A stretch of DNA of 64,000 nt, from contig CALSAQ010000003.1 in the NCBI GenBank assembly GCA_943372995.1, positions 62,001-126,000 on the forward strand, read 5' to 3'. Within the stretch, counting starts at the first letter, position 1. Every line of letters starts with the position of its first letter. Shown here one piece after another: positions 16,322 to 25,410 of this stretch. Made by a program: the position numbers and the translations under genes. Origin of the DNA: CAJBVG01 sp943372995 (lineage in GTDB: Bacteria; Bacteroidota; Bacteroidia; Sphingobacteriales; Sphingobacteriaceae). A model generated the notes under the pieces. The model was given only the letters and a program-made list of their open reading frames with translations. It made no database searches and had not been told where the DNA came from.

Positions 16322-17539
16322 ATGATACTAAAGAAGCCTGTTGTATTCAATAACTCAAGTATCCAGTTACCTGGTTCAAAAAGTGAATCGAACAGAGCTT
16401 TAGTAATGCAGGCACTAGCAGAAGAGCCTATTAGGATTAACAACCTCTCTACTGCCGACGATACAAAGATTATCCAAGATGCCCTACAAGGTAATGCCAG
16501 CATTATCGACTGTGAACACTCGGGTGCTGCTCTTCGTTTCTTATGCGCTTATTTTTCTATACAACCCAAAAAGGAAATTATACTTACAGGGAGTCAACGT
16601 TTAAAAGAACGTCCATTAAAAATTTTAGTAGATGCACTTAAAGAGTTAGGTGCTCATATCGAGTATTTAGAAAAACAAGGTTATGCACCCATTAAAATAA
16701 AAGGGAAAGAATTGGTTTCTCATTCTTATATCAATATACAAGGAGATGTAAGCAGTCAGTTTATTTCTGCATTGCTCATGATCGCTCCAAAGATTAAAAA
16801 TGGATTGCAGCTTCATATTCAGAATGAACTCATTTCTGCTCCATACTTACACATGACTATGGACATGATGCATCAAGCAAAAATTCATATCATAAAAAAC
16901 GACCAGAGTATTATTATTCCTGAACAAGAGTACGGGCAAACTACCTTTCAAATTGAATCCGATTGGAGTGCTGCTTCCTATTGGTATGCAATGGTTTCAT
17001 TGGGCTTACCAGAAATTACTCTTTTAGGTTTAGGGCCAAACAGTATACAAGGTGATGCCGTTATTTCAACTTGGATGAACGATTGGAATGTAGAAACAGA
17101 ATTTGTTGAAGGAGGAGTAAAACTAAAACGGAGTAATCGTTTTGAGCCTAAGTCGCATTATCATTTTATCGATTGTCCAGACTTAGCACAAACACTTATA
17201 GTGCTTGCAGCATTAAGAAAACATCCCCTGTTGTTCTCTGGAATAGAAAGCTTAGCTATTAAAGAAACGAATCGTATAGAGGGGTTAAAAAACGAATTAA
17301 GCAAAATTGGAGTCGACTGGAGTAATGAGCAAAATAACTATCAAATAGATACGAATGCTGCTCATTTCCCTGATGAGTTAACCATAAATACATATAGCGA
17401 TCATCGTATGGCTATGGCTTTTAGTGCCATGAGTTTTTATATTGATCAATTAACCATTGTCGACGACAGGGTGGTATCAAAATCTTATCCGAATTTTTGG
17501 GTAGATTTGGAAAGTATAGGGTTTACGTTAAAATTCTAA
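16322..17539 (+). CDS. aroA: 3-phosphoshikimate 1-carboxyvinyltransferase (EPSP synthase)
   Basis: Joins phosphoenolpyruvate to shikimate-3-phosphate. The N-terminal signature LPGSKSESNRALVMQALAEE (in parts), RFLCAYFS, KERPLKILVDALKELGA, QGDVSSQFISALLM and the C-terminal SDHRMAMAFS match the family. At 405 residues it is shorter than the usual 427-440, with a compact N-terminal domain: the typical LGNAGTAMRPL loop is represented by CEHSGAALRFL (about residues 60-70), so the canonical GTAxRPL is altered. That region helps bind PEP, and such a variant form is common in Bacteroidetes. The stop codon lies inside the first 7-bp word of array D, which separates it from aroC. Confidence 0.94.
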   Translation: MILKKPVVFNNSSIQLPGSKSESNRALVMQALAEEPIRINNLSTADDTKIIQDALQGNASIIDCEHSGAALRFLCAYFSIQPKKEIILTGSQRLKERPLKILVDALKELGAHIEYLEKQGYAPIKIKGKELVSHSYINIQGDVSSQFISALLMIAPKIKNGLQLHIQNELISAPYLHMTMDMMHQAKIHIIKNDQSIIIPEQEYGQTTFQIESDWSAASYWYAMVSLGLPEITLLGLGPNSIQGDAVISTWMNDWNVETEFVEGGVKLKRSNRFEPKSHYHFIDCPDLAQTLIVLAALRKHPLLFSGIESLAIKETNRIEGLKNELSKIGVDWSNEQNNYQIDTNAAHFPDELTINTYSDHRMAMAFSAMSFYIDQLTIVDDRVVSKSYPNFWVDLESIGFTLKF

Positions 17540-17621
17540 TATCTAAATTCTAAAAAAATAGAAGTAATAAGTTGATATTAGAATTTAGAATTTGATATTT
17601 AGTATTTAGAATTTAGTATTT
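17533..17621. repeat. 7-bp word array between aroA and aroC (array D)
   Basis: Twelve units in exact 7-bp register start at 17533: ATTCTAA, TATCTAA, ATTCTAA, AAAAATA, GAAGTAA, TAAGTTG, ATATTAG, AATTTAG, AATTTGA, TATTTAG, TATTTAG, AATTTAG, then TATTT and the aroC ATG. The first units are reverse complements of the last ones. The aroA stop codon is the TAA of unit 1. Confidence 0.9.
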
Positions 17622-18695
17622 ATGGCAGGCAATTCATTCGGACAATTATTTAGAATAAGCACATTTGGTGAATCTCACGGACCAGCAATAGGTGTTGTTA
17701 TTGATGGTTGCCCCCCGGGTATAGAACTAGATACTACTGCTATACAACATGAGTTGAATAGAAGAAAACCTGGTCAATCGAACATTACAAGCAGCAGAAA
17801 AGAAAAAGATGAGTTTGAAATACTTTCTGGAATATTTGAAGGGAAAACTCTTGGAACACCAATAGCCATTATTGTTCGCAATGAAGATGCAAAGTCGAAA
17901 GACTACGATTATTTAAAAGATGCTTATCGCCCCTCTCATGCCGACTATACTTACGAACAGAAGTATGGGATACGCGATTACAGAGGAGGTGGACGATCAT
18001 CTGCTCGAGAAACAATTGCAAGAGTAGCTGCAGGTGCTATTGCGAAACAGATATTATTAAAAAAAGGAATTAGTGTGCAAGCCTTCGTTCAACAAGTTGG
18101 TCACATCAAATTAGAAAAACATTATACAGAGCTCGATTTAAATACTACCGACAATAACATAGTGCGCTGCCCTGATAGTGCTACAGCAGAAAAAATGATT
18201 GCTGCTATAGAAGAAGTGAAAAAAGAGGGAGATACCTTAGGAGGTGTAATACAATGCATCATTAAAAACACCCCAGTTGGTTTAGGAGAACCTGTGTTCG
18301 ATAAATTACATGCTGTGCTGGCTCATGCAATGATGAGCATTAATGCAGTGCATGGATTCGAATATGGATCAGGCTTTTTAGGAACTTCGAAGAAAGGTTC
18401 AGAAAATAACGATGAATGGACAAATGATGGAAATCGTGTGAAAACAAAAACAAACCATTCGGGAGGAATACTTGGTGGTATAAGTACTGGTGAAGATATA
18501 TATTTTAATGTGGCATTTAAACCTGTTGCTACTATTCTGAAAGAACAACAAAGTGTAAACAATAAAGGAGAAAACATCCAAATAAAAAACCAAGGCCGAC
18601 ATGATCCTTGTGTACTACCAAGAGCTGTACCTATTGTAGAGGCAATGGCAGCAATGGTTATACTCGATTTCCTGCTATTAAGTAATAAAAACTAA
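17622..18695 (+). CDS. aroC: Chorismate synthase
   Basis: Last step of the shikimate pathway: reduced-FMN-dependent removal of phosphate from EPSP to give chorismate. The 357-residue product has all three family signatures: GESHGPAIGVVIDGCPPG (residues 16-33), GGGRSSARETIARVAAGA (about 123-140) and GRHDPCVLPRAVPIVEAMAA (about 324-343). It ends the aromatic cluster and is separated from aroA by word array D rather than by coupling, so it may have a lower or separately tuned expression. There is no visible Shine-Dalgarno; the array runs directly into the ATG. Confidence 0.97.
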   Translation: MAGNSFGQLFRISTFGESHGPAIGVVIDGCPPGIELDTTAIQHELNRRKPGQSNITSSRKEKDEFEILSGIFEGKTLGTPIAIIVRNEDAKSKDYDYLKDAYRPSHADYTYEQKYGIRDYRGGGRSSARETIARVAAGAIAKQILLKKGISVQAFVQQVGHIKLEKHYTELDLNTTDNNIVRCPDSATAEKMIAAIEEVKKEGDTLGGVIQCIIKNTPVGLGEPVFDKLHAVLAHAMMSINAVHGFEYGSGFLGTSKKGSENNDEWTNDGNRVKTKTNHSGGILGGISTGEDIYFNVAFKPVATILKEQQSVNNKGENIQIKNQGRHDPCVLPRAVPIVEAMAAMVILDFLLLSNKN

Positions 18696-18742
18696 AAGCC
18701 GATAAATAATAGCTACCTTGCTAGAAGTACTTAAAGGCTATT

Positions 18743-19084
18743 ATGGACAATACAGAATTACTCAAGGGAACTATTCATATCATTGTTGAAATTATTGAAT
18801 ACTTGCCCAACGCTGTTGTAAGTAAAACAATCATTAGAAAGTCTACTGGAAACATTACAGCGATGTCGTTCTTCGAAGGTGAAGAACTGGCAGAAAAAAC
18901 AAGTCCATACGATACCTATATCCAAATTATACACGGCAAAGCCTCTATCACTATCGATAATAAAGAACATCAGCTGGTTATTGGCGAAGGCATCATCATA
19001 CCTGCAAACTCATTACACCGATTTAACGCTAAACAACAATTCAAAATGATTTCCACTGTAATTAAAAGTGGATACGATGATTAA
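18743..19084 (+). CDS. Small cupin-domain protein
   Basis: A 113-residue single-domain cupin. The second half shows the cupin core YIQIIHGKASITIDNKEH (motif 1 region, without the full metal-binding His pair) and GEGIIIPANSLHRFNA (motif 2, with PxxxxH). It lacks the usual G(x)5HxH(x)3-4E motif, where TSPYDTYIQ stands instead, so only one conserved histidine (about residue 92) is seen and metal-dependent catalysis is doubtful; sugar or small-ligand binding is equally possible. It follows aroC by 47 bp on the same strand and may be co-transcribed. A related pattern occurs in DUF-type cupins of Bacteroidetes. Confidence 0.85.
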   Translation: MDNTELLKGTIHIIVEIIEYLPNAVVSKTIIRKSTGNITAMSFFEGEELAEKTSPYDTYIQIIHGKASITIDNKEHQLVIGEGIIIPANSLHRFNAKQQFKMISTVIKSGYDD

Positions 19085-19087
19085 AGC

Positions 19088-19150
19088 AATTGTAAATTGT
19101 GAATTGTAAATTAATATTTAACTCACAATTCACAACTCTCAAACTATAAA
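19088..19150. repeat. 7-bp word array between convergent genes (array E)
   Basis: Nine units in 7-bp register start at 19088: AATTGTA, AATTGTG, AATTGTA, AATTAAT, ATTTAAC, TCACAAT, TCACAAC, TCTCAAA, CTATAAA. The second half is roughly the reverse complement of the first. The array starts 4 bp after the cupin stop, and the protease stop codon (19144-19146) begins the last unit. Confidence 0.85.
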
Positions 19151-20322
19151 GAAAGTTTTCTCTTCAAACCAGATGGCACTCCATCTTTATGCAATAAGAT
19201 TGATGTGGTTTTATACTTCACAAAATTTTTCGTTACATATAAATATCCATCGTAATCGTTTTTAGTACCCCAAGAATTTTTCACGATGTAGTACTCTTTT
19301 CCATTTAAGTCTTTAGCAATACCAGTAATTTGCATCCCGTGGTCGTCGGTAGTTTCGTAAGTATCAAAAGCTTTCTGACGTAACTCTGGTGTAATTTCCA
19401 TTTCTGGCTGAGGTTTAGAGAATAATTCTTTTTTCTCTTCATCGCTCATATCGTTATAGTTCTTAGTAGGAACATAAGCCACTCCATTTTTCCAACTGAA
19501 CGATTTTTCACTCACATCTGTAGCCCATACTACTGTATATCCTTTGTTTATCGCATGATCAATCGTTTCAATCATATCGTTTAATTGTACATTGTAAGAA
19601 GGTTTAAATGTCCAGTTATCAGGCACCATCACAATCATTGGTTGATAATATGGATTCGACATGAACGAAGTAATCTCCACATAATCTTTCGGGTTAATAC
19701 CAACTACATCTTTTGCAAAAGTCATTGGTGTATATTCTTTCCCTTCATACTTAAAGGTAGAAGGAACATCTCCTAAGTAAGCATCAACTACTGCAGTTAC
19801 AGCTTTCTTCCATACTAATGAAATTGGTTTTTCGCTTTTTGCAATGGGCTCTATTATTGATTTCAATACCATCTCTACTTCAGAGTGATCGTTTTTTACT
19901 TGACCAGGTTGTAAACCAACATATACATCTTGTGGTAAAGCACCATATTTTGCATATAAGTCAATAGGGTCGTGTGCAGCACCACCTTGTCCGTAATTCA
20001 ATCCACCATGCATACGAACATAAACTTCTGCTTTATCGATATACATGTTTCTAACAGTATACATCTCTGCGATATCTACTGGCTTTTTACCCATACGAAT
20101 CATTTCTGATTCAATGAACGAATTCGCAGAATAACTCCAACATGTTCCTGATGATCCTTGATTTTTTACTGAAGTAGCTTCAGCACTCACTACTGTTTTA
20201 AATCCAAATGCTTCTTTACTAGTAAGCGTTTTATTATCGCTGATTTTTTTAATTAAATCGTCTTGCGCGTTAACCGTAGTTAAACTTAATGCGAAGAAGA
20301 TGGTTAGTGTAAATTTATTCAT
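19144..20322 (-). CDS. Exported papain-like (C1B, bleomycin hydrolase-like) peptidase
   Basis: Cysteine aminopeptidase of the bleomycin hydrolase/PepC type. The catalytic triad is visible: Cys 61 in QGSSGTCWSYS, His 328 in DDHGMQITG and Asn 349 in YIVKNSWGT. The N-terminus MNKFTLTIFFALSLTTVNA is a signal peptide cut before QDD. Family members are normally cytosolic hexamers of about 450 residues; this one is shorter (392) and exported, which is a frequent Bacteroidetes variant. The gene lies downstream of the E1 dehydrogenase gene in the same direction, separated by word array F. Confidence 0.93.
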   Translation of the reverse strand: MNKFTLTIFFALSLTTVNAQDDLIKKISDNKTLTSKEAFGFKTVVSAEATSVKNQGSSGTCWSYSANSFIESEMIRMGKKPVDIAEMYTVRNMYIDKAEVYVRMHGGLNYGQGGAAHDPIDLYAKYGALPQDVYVGLQPGQVKNDHSEVEMVLKSIIEPIAKSEKPISLVWKKAVTAVVDAYLGDVPSTFKYEGKEYTPMTFAKDVVGINPKDYVEITSFMSNPYYQPMIVMVPDNWTFKPSYNVQLNDMIETIDHAINKGYTVVWATDVSEKSFSWKNGVAYVPTKNYNDMSDEEKKELFSKPQPEMEITPELRQKAFDTYETTDDHGMQITGIAKDLNGKEYYIVKNSWGTKNDYDGYLYVTKNFVKYKTTSILLHKDGVPSGLKRKLSL

Positions 20323-20332
20323 TTATATAATG

Positions 20333-20372
20333 TGTTAATATGTTAATGGGTTAATGGGTTAATGGGTTAATT
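20333..20372. repeat. 8-bp word array overlapping the E1 gene stop codon (array F)
   Basis: TTAA recurs exactly every 8 bp at 20335, 20343, 20351, 20359 and 20367; the word is GTTAATGG, with GTTAATAT at one end. The last TTAA contains the stop codon of the E1 dehydrogenase gene (20367-20369, minus strand). This array is one-directional, without an inverted half. Confidence 0.88.
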
Positions 20373-22766
20373 GACCATCATCTCCATCACTACTTCTACA
20401 ACATCATCTGCACTTGGTTTAGAGAAGTAATCTCCATCTGTTCCGTAAGCAGGGCGATGCGCTTTAGCAGTTAAGGTGCGTGGTGCCGAATCTAAATAAT
20501 AATATCCTTTTTGTTCTTCTAGTACTTGTTGCATCATGTACGAAGTTGCTCCACCTGGTACATCTTCATCTAAGAACAAAATTCTATTGGTTTTCTTTAA
20601 GGAATCTACAATATGATGATGTATATCGAAAGGTAATAACGATTGAACATCTATTAGTTCTACAGAAATTCCTAATTGCTCCAATTCTTGTATCGCTTCT
20701 TGTGCTACTCTTACACAAGAACCATAGGTAACAAGGGTCACATCACTTCCTTCTTTCAAAGTTTCAGGTATACCTAATGGTAAAGTAAATTCTCCAATGT
20801 TATCTGGTAATGCTTCTTTCAAACGATACCCATTTAAACACTCAATTACTAAGGCTGGTTCATCAGCTTTCAATAAAGTATTGTAAAAACCCGCAGCCTG
20901 TGTCATATTGCGCGGCACTAAAACATGCATTCCTCTTAGTGCATGCAATATCATTCCTATAGGCGAACCCGAATGCCAGATCCCTTCTAAACGATGCCCA
21001 CGTGTACGCACAATCAATGGTGCTTTTTGTCCAGCTTTTGTTCTGTATGATAATGAAGCTAAATCATCACTCAACGATTGTAACCCATACAACAAATAAT
21101 CTAAGTATTGAATTTCTGCAATTGGTCTTAAGCCTCGCATCGCTAAACCTATCCCCTGCCCTATAATTGTAGCTTCGCGAATACCAGTATCCGAAATTCT
21201 TATCTCTCCGTATTTTTCTTGTAATCCTGCAAAGCCTTGATTTACGTCGCCAATTTTTCCAACGTCTTCACCAAAAGCTACTACTCTTGGATCACGAGCA
21301 AACGCAGCGTCGAAACATGCTTGTACAATTTCTCTTCCGTCTAGTTGTTTTGCATCTTCACTGTATTGTGCTTTTACTTCCGCAATATTCATTGCAGAGT
21401 GTTCGGTATTGGTAAATAAATACGAATTGTATCTATCGTAATTTTGGTTATTGTATTGATTCAACCAGATTACTAAATTTCTTCTGGCATCTGAATCCTC
21501 ATTTCTAGTTAAACGCAACGAACGACGAACAGCCATTAAAATATCTTTGCGAATCGCATCAACTGTAGATTTTAATTGATTCACTAAAGTTAATATTTCT
21601 GATGAAGCCGATGAGCTTGCTGCCAATTCTTCTAACATCGAAGACACTTCTGTAATCTCCGTTTTTATTGGACTGTTAAATGCTTCCCACACTTCTTTCT
21701 GACAAGCACGTACGTATTTTTTTGCTTCTTGTTCAATGGCATCTAATTCTTCTGCACTTGCAATAGCCGAAGATATCATCCATTCGCGCATTTGTTTTAT
21801 ACAATCGTATTCCGCTTCCCACTCTAATCTTTCTTTCGATTTATATCGCTCATGAGATCCTGAAGTAGAATGTCCCTGAGGTTGTGTTAATTCTTGAACA
21901 TGAATCATCACGGGGATATGTTTCTCTCTACACAACTGTACTGCTTTTTCGTACGTTTCACATAGTGCAGGATAATCCCATCCGTTCACTCTATAGATTT
22001 CAAAACCTTCTCCTTTTTCATCTCGTTGAAATCCTTTTAATATTTCTGATATGTTTTCTTTTGTAGTTTGATATTTAGCATGTACAGAAATTCCATAACC
22101 ATCATCCCATATCGAAATTGCCATGGGTATTTGCAATACACCCGCTGCATTTATCGCTTCAAAGAAATGTCCTTCTGATGTACTTGCATTTCCGATAGTC
22201 CCGAAAGCTACTTCATTTCCTTTGATAGAAAAATTTTCAAACTGATGTAACTCTTGATTATTACGATACAATTTTGATGCTTGAGCTAAACCTACTAAAC
22301 GGGGCATCTGCCCTGCTGTAGGTGAAATATCTGCCGAAGAATTTTTCATTGAAGTTAAACTCTTCCAAGAACCATCTTCATTTAAACTACGTGTACCGAA
22401 ATGTCCATTCATGCTTCTTCCTGCCGAGCATGGCTCTGCTTCTACATCTGGCAATGCGTACAATTGCGCAAAGAACTCCTTAACATTAGACATTCCTGTA
22501 GCAAACATGAAAGTCTGGTCGCGATAATATCCCGAACGAAAATCACCATCGCGAAAAACTTTTGCCATGGCAATTTGCGCCACTTCCTTTCCATCACCAA
22601 AAATCCCAAACTTCGCTTTACCCGTTAACACTTCCTTTCTTCCTAATAAGCTAGCTTGGCGACTTTCATTAGCAATACGAAAATCGTTTAATACCACTTC
22701 TTTAAAATCGTCGAAACTTAAATGACCAGCGACGTGATTTGGTTGTACTTTGGGGTTTGATGACAT
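20367..22766 (-). CDS. 2-oxoacid dehydrogenase E1, alpha and beta subunits fused
   Basis: Thiamine-diphosphate-dependent E1 component that decarboxylates a 2-oxoacid and passes the acyl group to an E2 lipoyl protein. The first half (about residues 1-400) is the E1 alpha domain: RDGDFRSGYYRDQTFM, GNASTSEGHFFEAINAAGVL (TPP/Mg site) and SSHERYK-like HSTSGSHERYKSKERLEWE. The second half (about 470-799) is the E1 beta transketolase-like domain (VVAFGEDVGKIGDVNQGF, IRISDTGIREATIIGQGIGLAMRG in parts, EDVPGGATSYM). ATG 22766 (MSSNPK) is chosen; the frame extends to 22841 but would overlap the divergent gene. Substrate (branched-chain or pyruvate) is unresolved; no E2 or E3 is nearby. Confidence 0.93.
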   Translation of the reverse strand: MSSNPKVQPNHVAGHLSFDDFKEVVLNDFRIANESRQASLLGRKEVLTGKAKFGIFGDGKEVAQIAMAKVFRDGDFRSGYYRDQTFMFATGMSNVKEFFAQLYALPDVEAEPCSAGRSMNGHFGTRSLNEDGSWKSLTSMKNSSADISPTAGQMPRLVGLAQASKLYRNNQELHQFENFSIKGNEVAFGTIGNASTSEGHFFEAINAAGVLQIPMAISIWDDGYGISVHAKYQTTKENISEILKGFQRDEKGEGFEIYRVNGWDYPALCETYEKAVQLCREKHIPVMIHVQELTQPQGHSTSGSHERYKSKERLEWEAEYDCIKQMREWMISSAIASAEELDAIEQEAKKYVRACQKEVWEAFNSPIKTEITEVSSMLEELAASSSASSEILTLVNQLKSTVDAIRKDILMAVRRSLRLTRNEDSDARRNLVIWLNQYNNQNYDRYNSYLFTNTEHSAMNIAEVKAQYSEDAKQLDGREIVQACFDAAFARDPRVVAFGEDVGKIGDVNQGFAGLQEKYGEIRISDTGIREATIIGQGIGLAMRGLRPIAEIQYLDYLLYGLQSLSDDLASLSYRTKAGQKAPLIVRTRGHRLEGIWHSGSPIGMILHALRGMHVLVPRNMTQAAGFYNTLLKADEPALVIECLNGYRLKEALPDNIGEFTLPLGIPETLKEGSDVTLVTYGSCVRVAQEAIQELEQLGISVELIDVQSLLPFDIHHHIVDSLKKTNRILFLDEDVPGGATSYMMQQVLEEQKGYYYLDSAPRTLTAKAHRPAYGTDGDYFSKPSADDVVEVVMEMMVN

Positions 22767-22789
22767 AATCGGAATTATTGCGTATTGGC

Positions 22790-22797
22790 CAAAAATA
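22790..22797 (-). promoter_or_regulatory. Possible -7 element for the fused E1 gene
   Basis: TATTTTTG on the minus strand fits TAnnTTTG, 23 bp before the chosen ATG at 22766. This also supports the shorter start, because the longer one would begin upstream of the promoter. Confidence 0.45.
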
Positions 22798-22839
22798 ATG
22801 AAGATTTTGTACTTTAGCGAAAACTTAGCCCCTAAAAGC

Positions 22840-24744
22840 ATGATTAAAAAGCTACTTGTTCTATTAAGTTTCTTTTACTTAAGCATTTCCACATTATTTG
22901 CACAAGATACTTTACATATACGTTCTCATAATGAAACACATATGAATTGGTATGGTGATTTCTTCACTAAAACGAAATTTCCAGCTGCCGATAGCTCTTT
23001 TAAAAAAATTATATTGAAATATACCATTGGATGCCCAAGTAATGGTTGCAGCGATTGGGATTATACAACCAAAGTATTTGCTCGCAGACCCATCGGTACA
23101 GATACAGCAGGTCTACCTATATACGAATACATCGAATTTGCACGATATATTACTCCATATTCTGGCGATAAGGTGGCAGGTTTCTACAGAGAGTACATTA
23201 CAGAAATTACTGACTTCCGATCAGTCCTTACCGATTCGGTAGAAATTGGAGTAAAATACGAAGGCTATTCTGATGGATTTACAGTTAGTTTAGATTACTA
23301 TTTTATCAAAGGAACTCCGATTAGAGAAGCGTATAAAGTAGTGCCGATTTATTACGGTGGATTTCCATATGGCGACCCTAATAACTCCATTGAAAATTAC
23401 ATTAAACCTGTTTCTTTTACGCCCGATTCGGGAACTACAGAAGTAGGAATACATATCTTACAAACCGGACATGGTTTTGGAGGAAATGAAGACTGTGCAG
23501 AATTTTGTCCGAAGTACAATTTTATTAAAGTAAATGGTGTACAACGTTACAGCAACTTAGTATGGAAAGACGATTGTGGAAAGAACCCATTATTTCCTCA
23601 ACCTGGAACTTGGTTATACGATCGAGCAAACTGGTGTCCTGGAGAAATGGTTCGTTCGTATTACCACGACTTAAGTCCTTACTTACATTTAGATACTACC
23701 AACATAGTAGATATGGACATGACTCCTTTCACCAACGTAGGTAATAATTCTTGTTCTTATAATATTGCGGCTAATTTAATTTATTACAAAAACAGAGTGG
23801 ATAGTTTAGACCTATCACTAGAAGATATTATTTCTCCGAGTACCGATTGGAATTACAGTAGAATTAACCCCGTTTGTTCATCAGCCAAAATAAAAGTAAA
23901 AAACAATGGCAATACTACTGTTGAAGGTATCAACATTCAATATCAAGTATTACCGAATGGAGCGGTGGTAAACTACTTATGGAACAACACACTTCAACCT
24001 TACGAAAGTAGAGAAATTGATTTGCCAAGTATACCGATGAATGGAGAACAATTCTATGTAAGTATTTCTTATGCAGATAGCAATTTAACCGAGCATATCA
24101 ACTTTAATAATTCTAAAACAAATACCATTCTTAAACCCAAAGCATTTCCACAAAAATTCGGTATAGAGTTCAGATCGAATAATGCTCCCGCTGAAAACAG
24201 TTATGAACTATTAGATGCACAAGGGAATGTGATTTTAGCAAGAGATAATTTCAGCGCGGTAAAAATGCATAGAGACACTGTGAATTTAGCGAACGGATGT
24301 TACACTTTTATTTTCCATGATAGTGATAAAGATGGAATCGTTTTCTTTGCTAATACAGATGGGTCGGGATCGTTAAGAATAAGAAATATGGCCGACATTA
24401 TTATTCATACTTTCAACCCAAATTTTGGTGCGGAAATTAGGTATCAATTTGTGGTTGATTCTACCCTGAAAACATTTGTGACTAAAAAAGAATATAATCC
24501 TATTGAAATTTATCCTAACCCAGCACAAGATAAGTGCTATATAGAGAATACAGGAATAGATGAAATAAAGAGGGTACGTTTGTATAGTTTACAAGGACAA
24601 TTATTGCAGATATACGACGATTTGACGGTAAGCGACAGGATTGAAATAAATACTGAAAAATTAGCACCAGCCTATTACTTCTTTGAAATAGAGACTACTA
24701 AATCGATATATAGAGAAAAACTGTTAATTAACAACCGCAATTAG
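22840..24744 (+). CDS. PNGase F-like secreted protein with T9SS sorting domain
   Basis: A 635-residue exported protein. The signal peptide (MIKKLLVLLSFFYLSISTLFA) precedes a region matching the N- and C-domains of peptide-N-glycosidase F: TIGCPSNGCSDWDYTTKV, IEFARYITPYSGD, and LQTGHGFGGNEDCAEFCPKY with GTWLYDRANWCPGEMV. PNGase F enzymes cut N-glycans from glycoproteins. A CARDB-like segment follows (about 360-460), then a T9SS type A C-terminal domain (about 555-635: IEIYPNPAQDKCYIEN ... GQLLQIYDD). ATG 22840 is chosen for its signal peptide; the frame runs 90 bp further upstream. Glycan cleavage is inferred from the family, not proven here. Confidence 0.88.
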   Translation: MIKKLLVLLSFFYLSISTLFAQDTLHIRSHNETHMNWYGDFFTKTKFPAADSSFKKIILKYTIGCPSNGCSDWDYTTKVFARRPIGTDTAGLPIYEYIEFARYITPYSGDKVAGFYREYITEITDFRSVLTDSVEIGVKYEGYSDGFTVSLDYYFIKGTPIREAYKVVPIYYGGFPYGDPNNSIENYIKPVSFTPDSGTTEVGIHILQTGHGFGGNEDCAEFCPKYNFIKVNGVQRYSNLVWKDDCGKNPLFPQPGTWLYDRANWCPGEMVRSYYHDLSPYLHLDTTNIVDMDMTPFTNVGNNSCSYNIAANLIYYKNRVDSLDLSLEDIISPSTDWNYSRINPVCSSAKIKVKNNGNTTVEGINIQYQVLPNGAVVNYLWNNTLQPYESREIDLPSIPMNGEQFYVSISYADSNLTEHINFNNSKTNTILKPKAFPQKFGIEFRSNNAPAENSYELLDAQGNVILARDNFSAVKMHRDTVNLANGCYTFIFHDSDKDGIVFFANTDGSGSLRIRNMADIIIHTFNPNFGAEIRYQFVVDSTLKTFVTKKEYNPIEIYPNPAQDKCYIENTGIDEIKRVRLYSLQGQLLQIYDDLTVSDRIEINTEKLAPAYYFFEIETTKSIYREKLLINNRN

Positions 24745-24848
24745 GTACATTGGAATGCCTTTTGATGTTAATGATATGTTAAAGTCTATTTTAGATAGTA
24801 GAAATAAAAAAATAGAATATAAATTTGAGTAACAAATCAATCAAAAAA

Positions 24849-25325
24849 ATGAAAAAATTAATATTATCAATCTTCGCTTTAGCTGCATTAGGTACAGCTA
24901 GTATGGCACAAGCACCAGCTGCTCCAGCAGCACCAGCTAACCCGAACGCTGCTGACTTCAAGTTTGAAAAAGAAGTACATGATTTCGGAAACATTAAAGA
25001 AGGCACACAAGCTGAGTACGTATTTAAATTTACAAACACAGGTAAAGAGCCATTAGTAATTACTAACGTACAAGCTTCTTGCGGATGTACTACACCAAAA
25101 TGGACTAAAGAGCCAGTTAAACCAGGAGAATCGGGTTCAGTAACTGCTATTTACAATTCTAAAGGTCGTCCGGGTAACTTCAACAAAGCGGTAACCATTA
25201 CTTCAAATGCAAAAACTGCACAAAAAGTATTGTTTATTAAAGGTAATGTTGAGGCATCAGGAGAGTCGTCGGAATCGGCTATGCCAGTGAAAAAAGATGC
25301 AGCAACTCCAGTTGCTAAACCATAA
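24849..25325 (+). CDS. DUF1573 (ASPM-SPD-2-Hydin-like) exported protein
   Basis: A 158-residue exported protein. The signal peptide ends at SMAQ, followed by a short Ala/Pro-rich linker and one DUF1573 beta-sandwich: FEKEVHDFGNIKEGTQAEYVF, FTNTGKEPLVITNVQASCGC and WTKEPVKPGESGSVTAIYNS (read in parts). The CGCT pair of cysteines is a family hallmark. The tail is low-complexity (SGESSESAMPVKKDAATP). ATG 24849 is preferred over the in-frame TTG at 24825. It is common in Bacteroidetes, of unknown role, and ends at a strong terminator. Confidence 0.9.
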   Translation: MKKLILSIFALAALGTASMAQAPAAPAAPANPNAADFKFEKEVHDFGNIKEGTQAEYVFKFTNTGKEPLVITNVQASCGCTTPKWTKEPVKPGESGSVTAIYNSKGRPGNFNKAVTITSNAKTAQKVLFIKGNVEASGESSESAMPVKKDAATPVAKP

Positions 25326-25356
25326 TATTTTTTATTGTAATAGAATTTTAAGACTT

Positions 25357-25396
25357 TTGTCCCGTCTCGAAAAAAAGAGACGGGACTTTTTATTTT
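25357..25396 (+). terminator. Intrinsic terminator after the DUF1573 gene
   Basis: The stem GTCCCGTCTC / GAGACGGGAC has a GAAAAAAA loop, followed by a T-rich tail. It ends only 15 bp before the aminotransferase ATG, so that gene needs a promoter within the hairpin region or relies on read-through. Confidence 0.93.
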
Positions 25397-25410
25397 AATA
25401 AACTCATCAG

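Noticed and set aside
22750..22839. Longer N-terminus for the PNGase F-like protein, and the longer start of the divergent E1 gene
   Set aside because: Both extensions would overlap one another; the internal ATGs give a proper signal peptide (22840) and the normal E1 start (22766).
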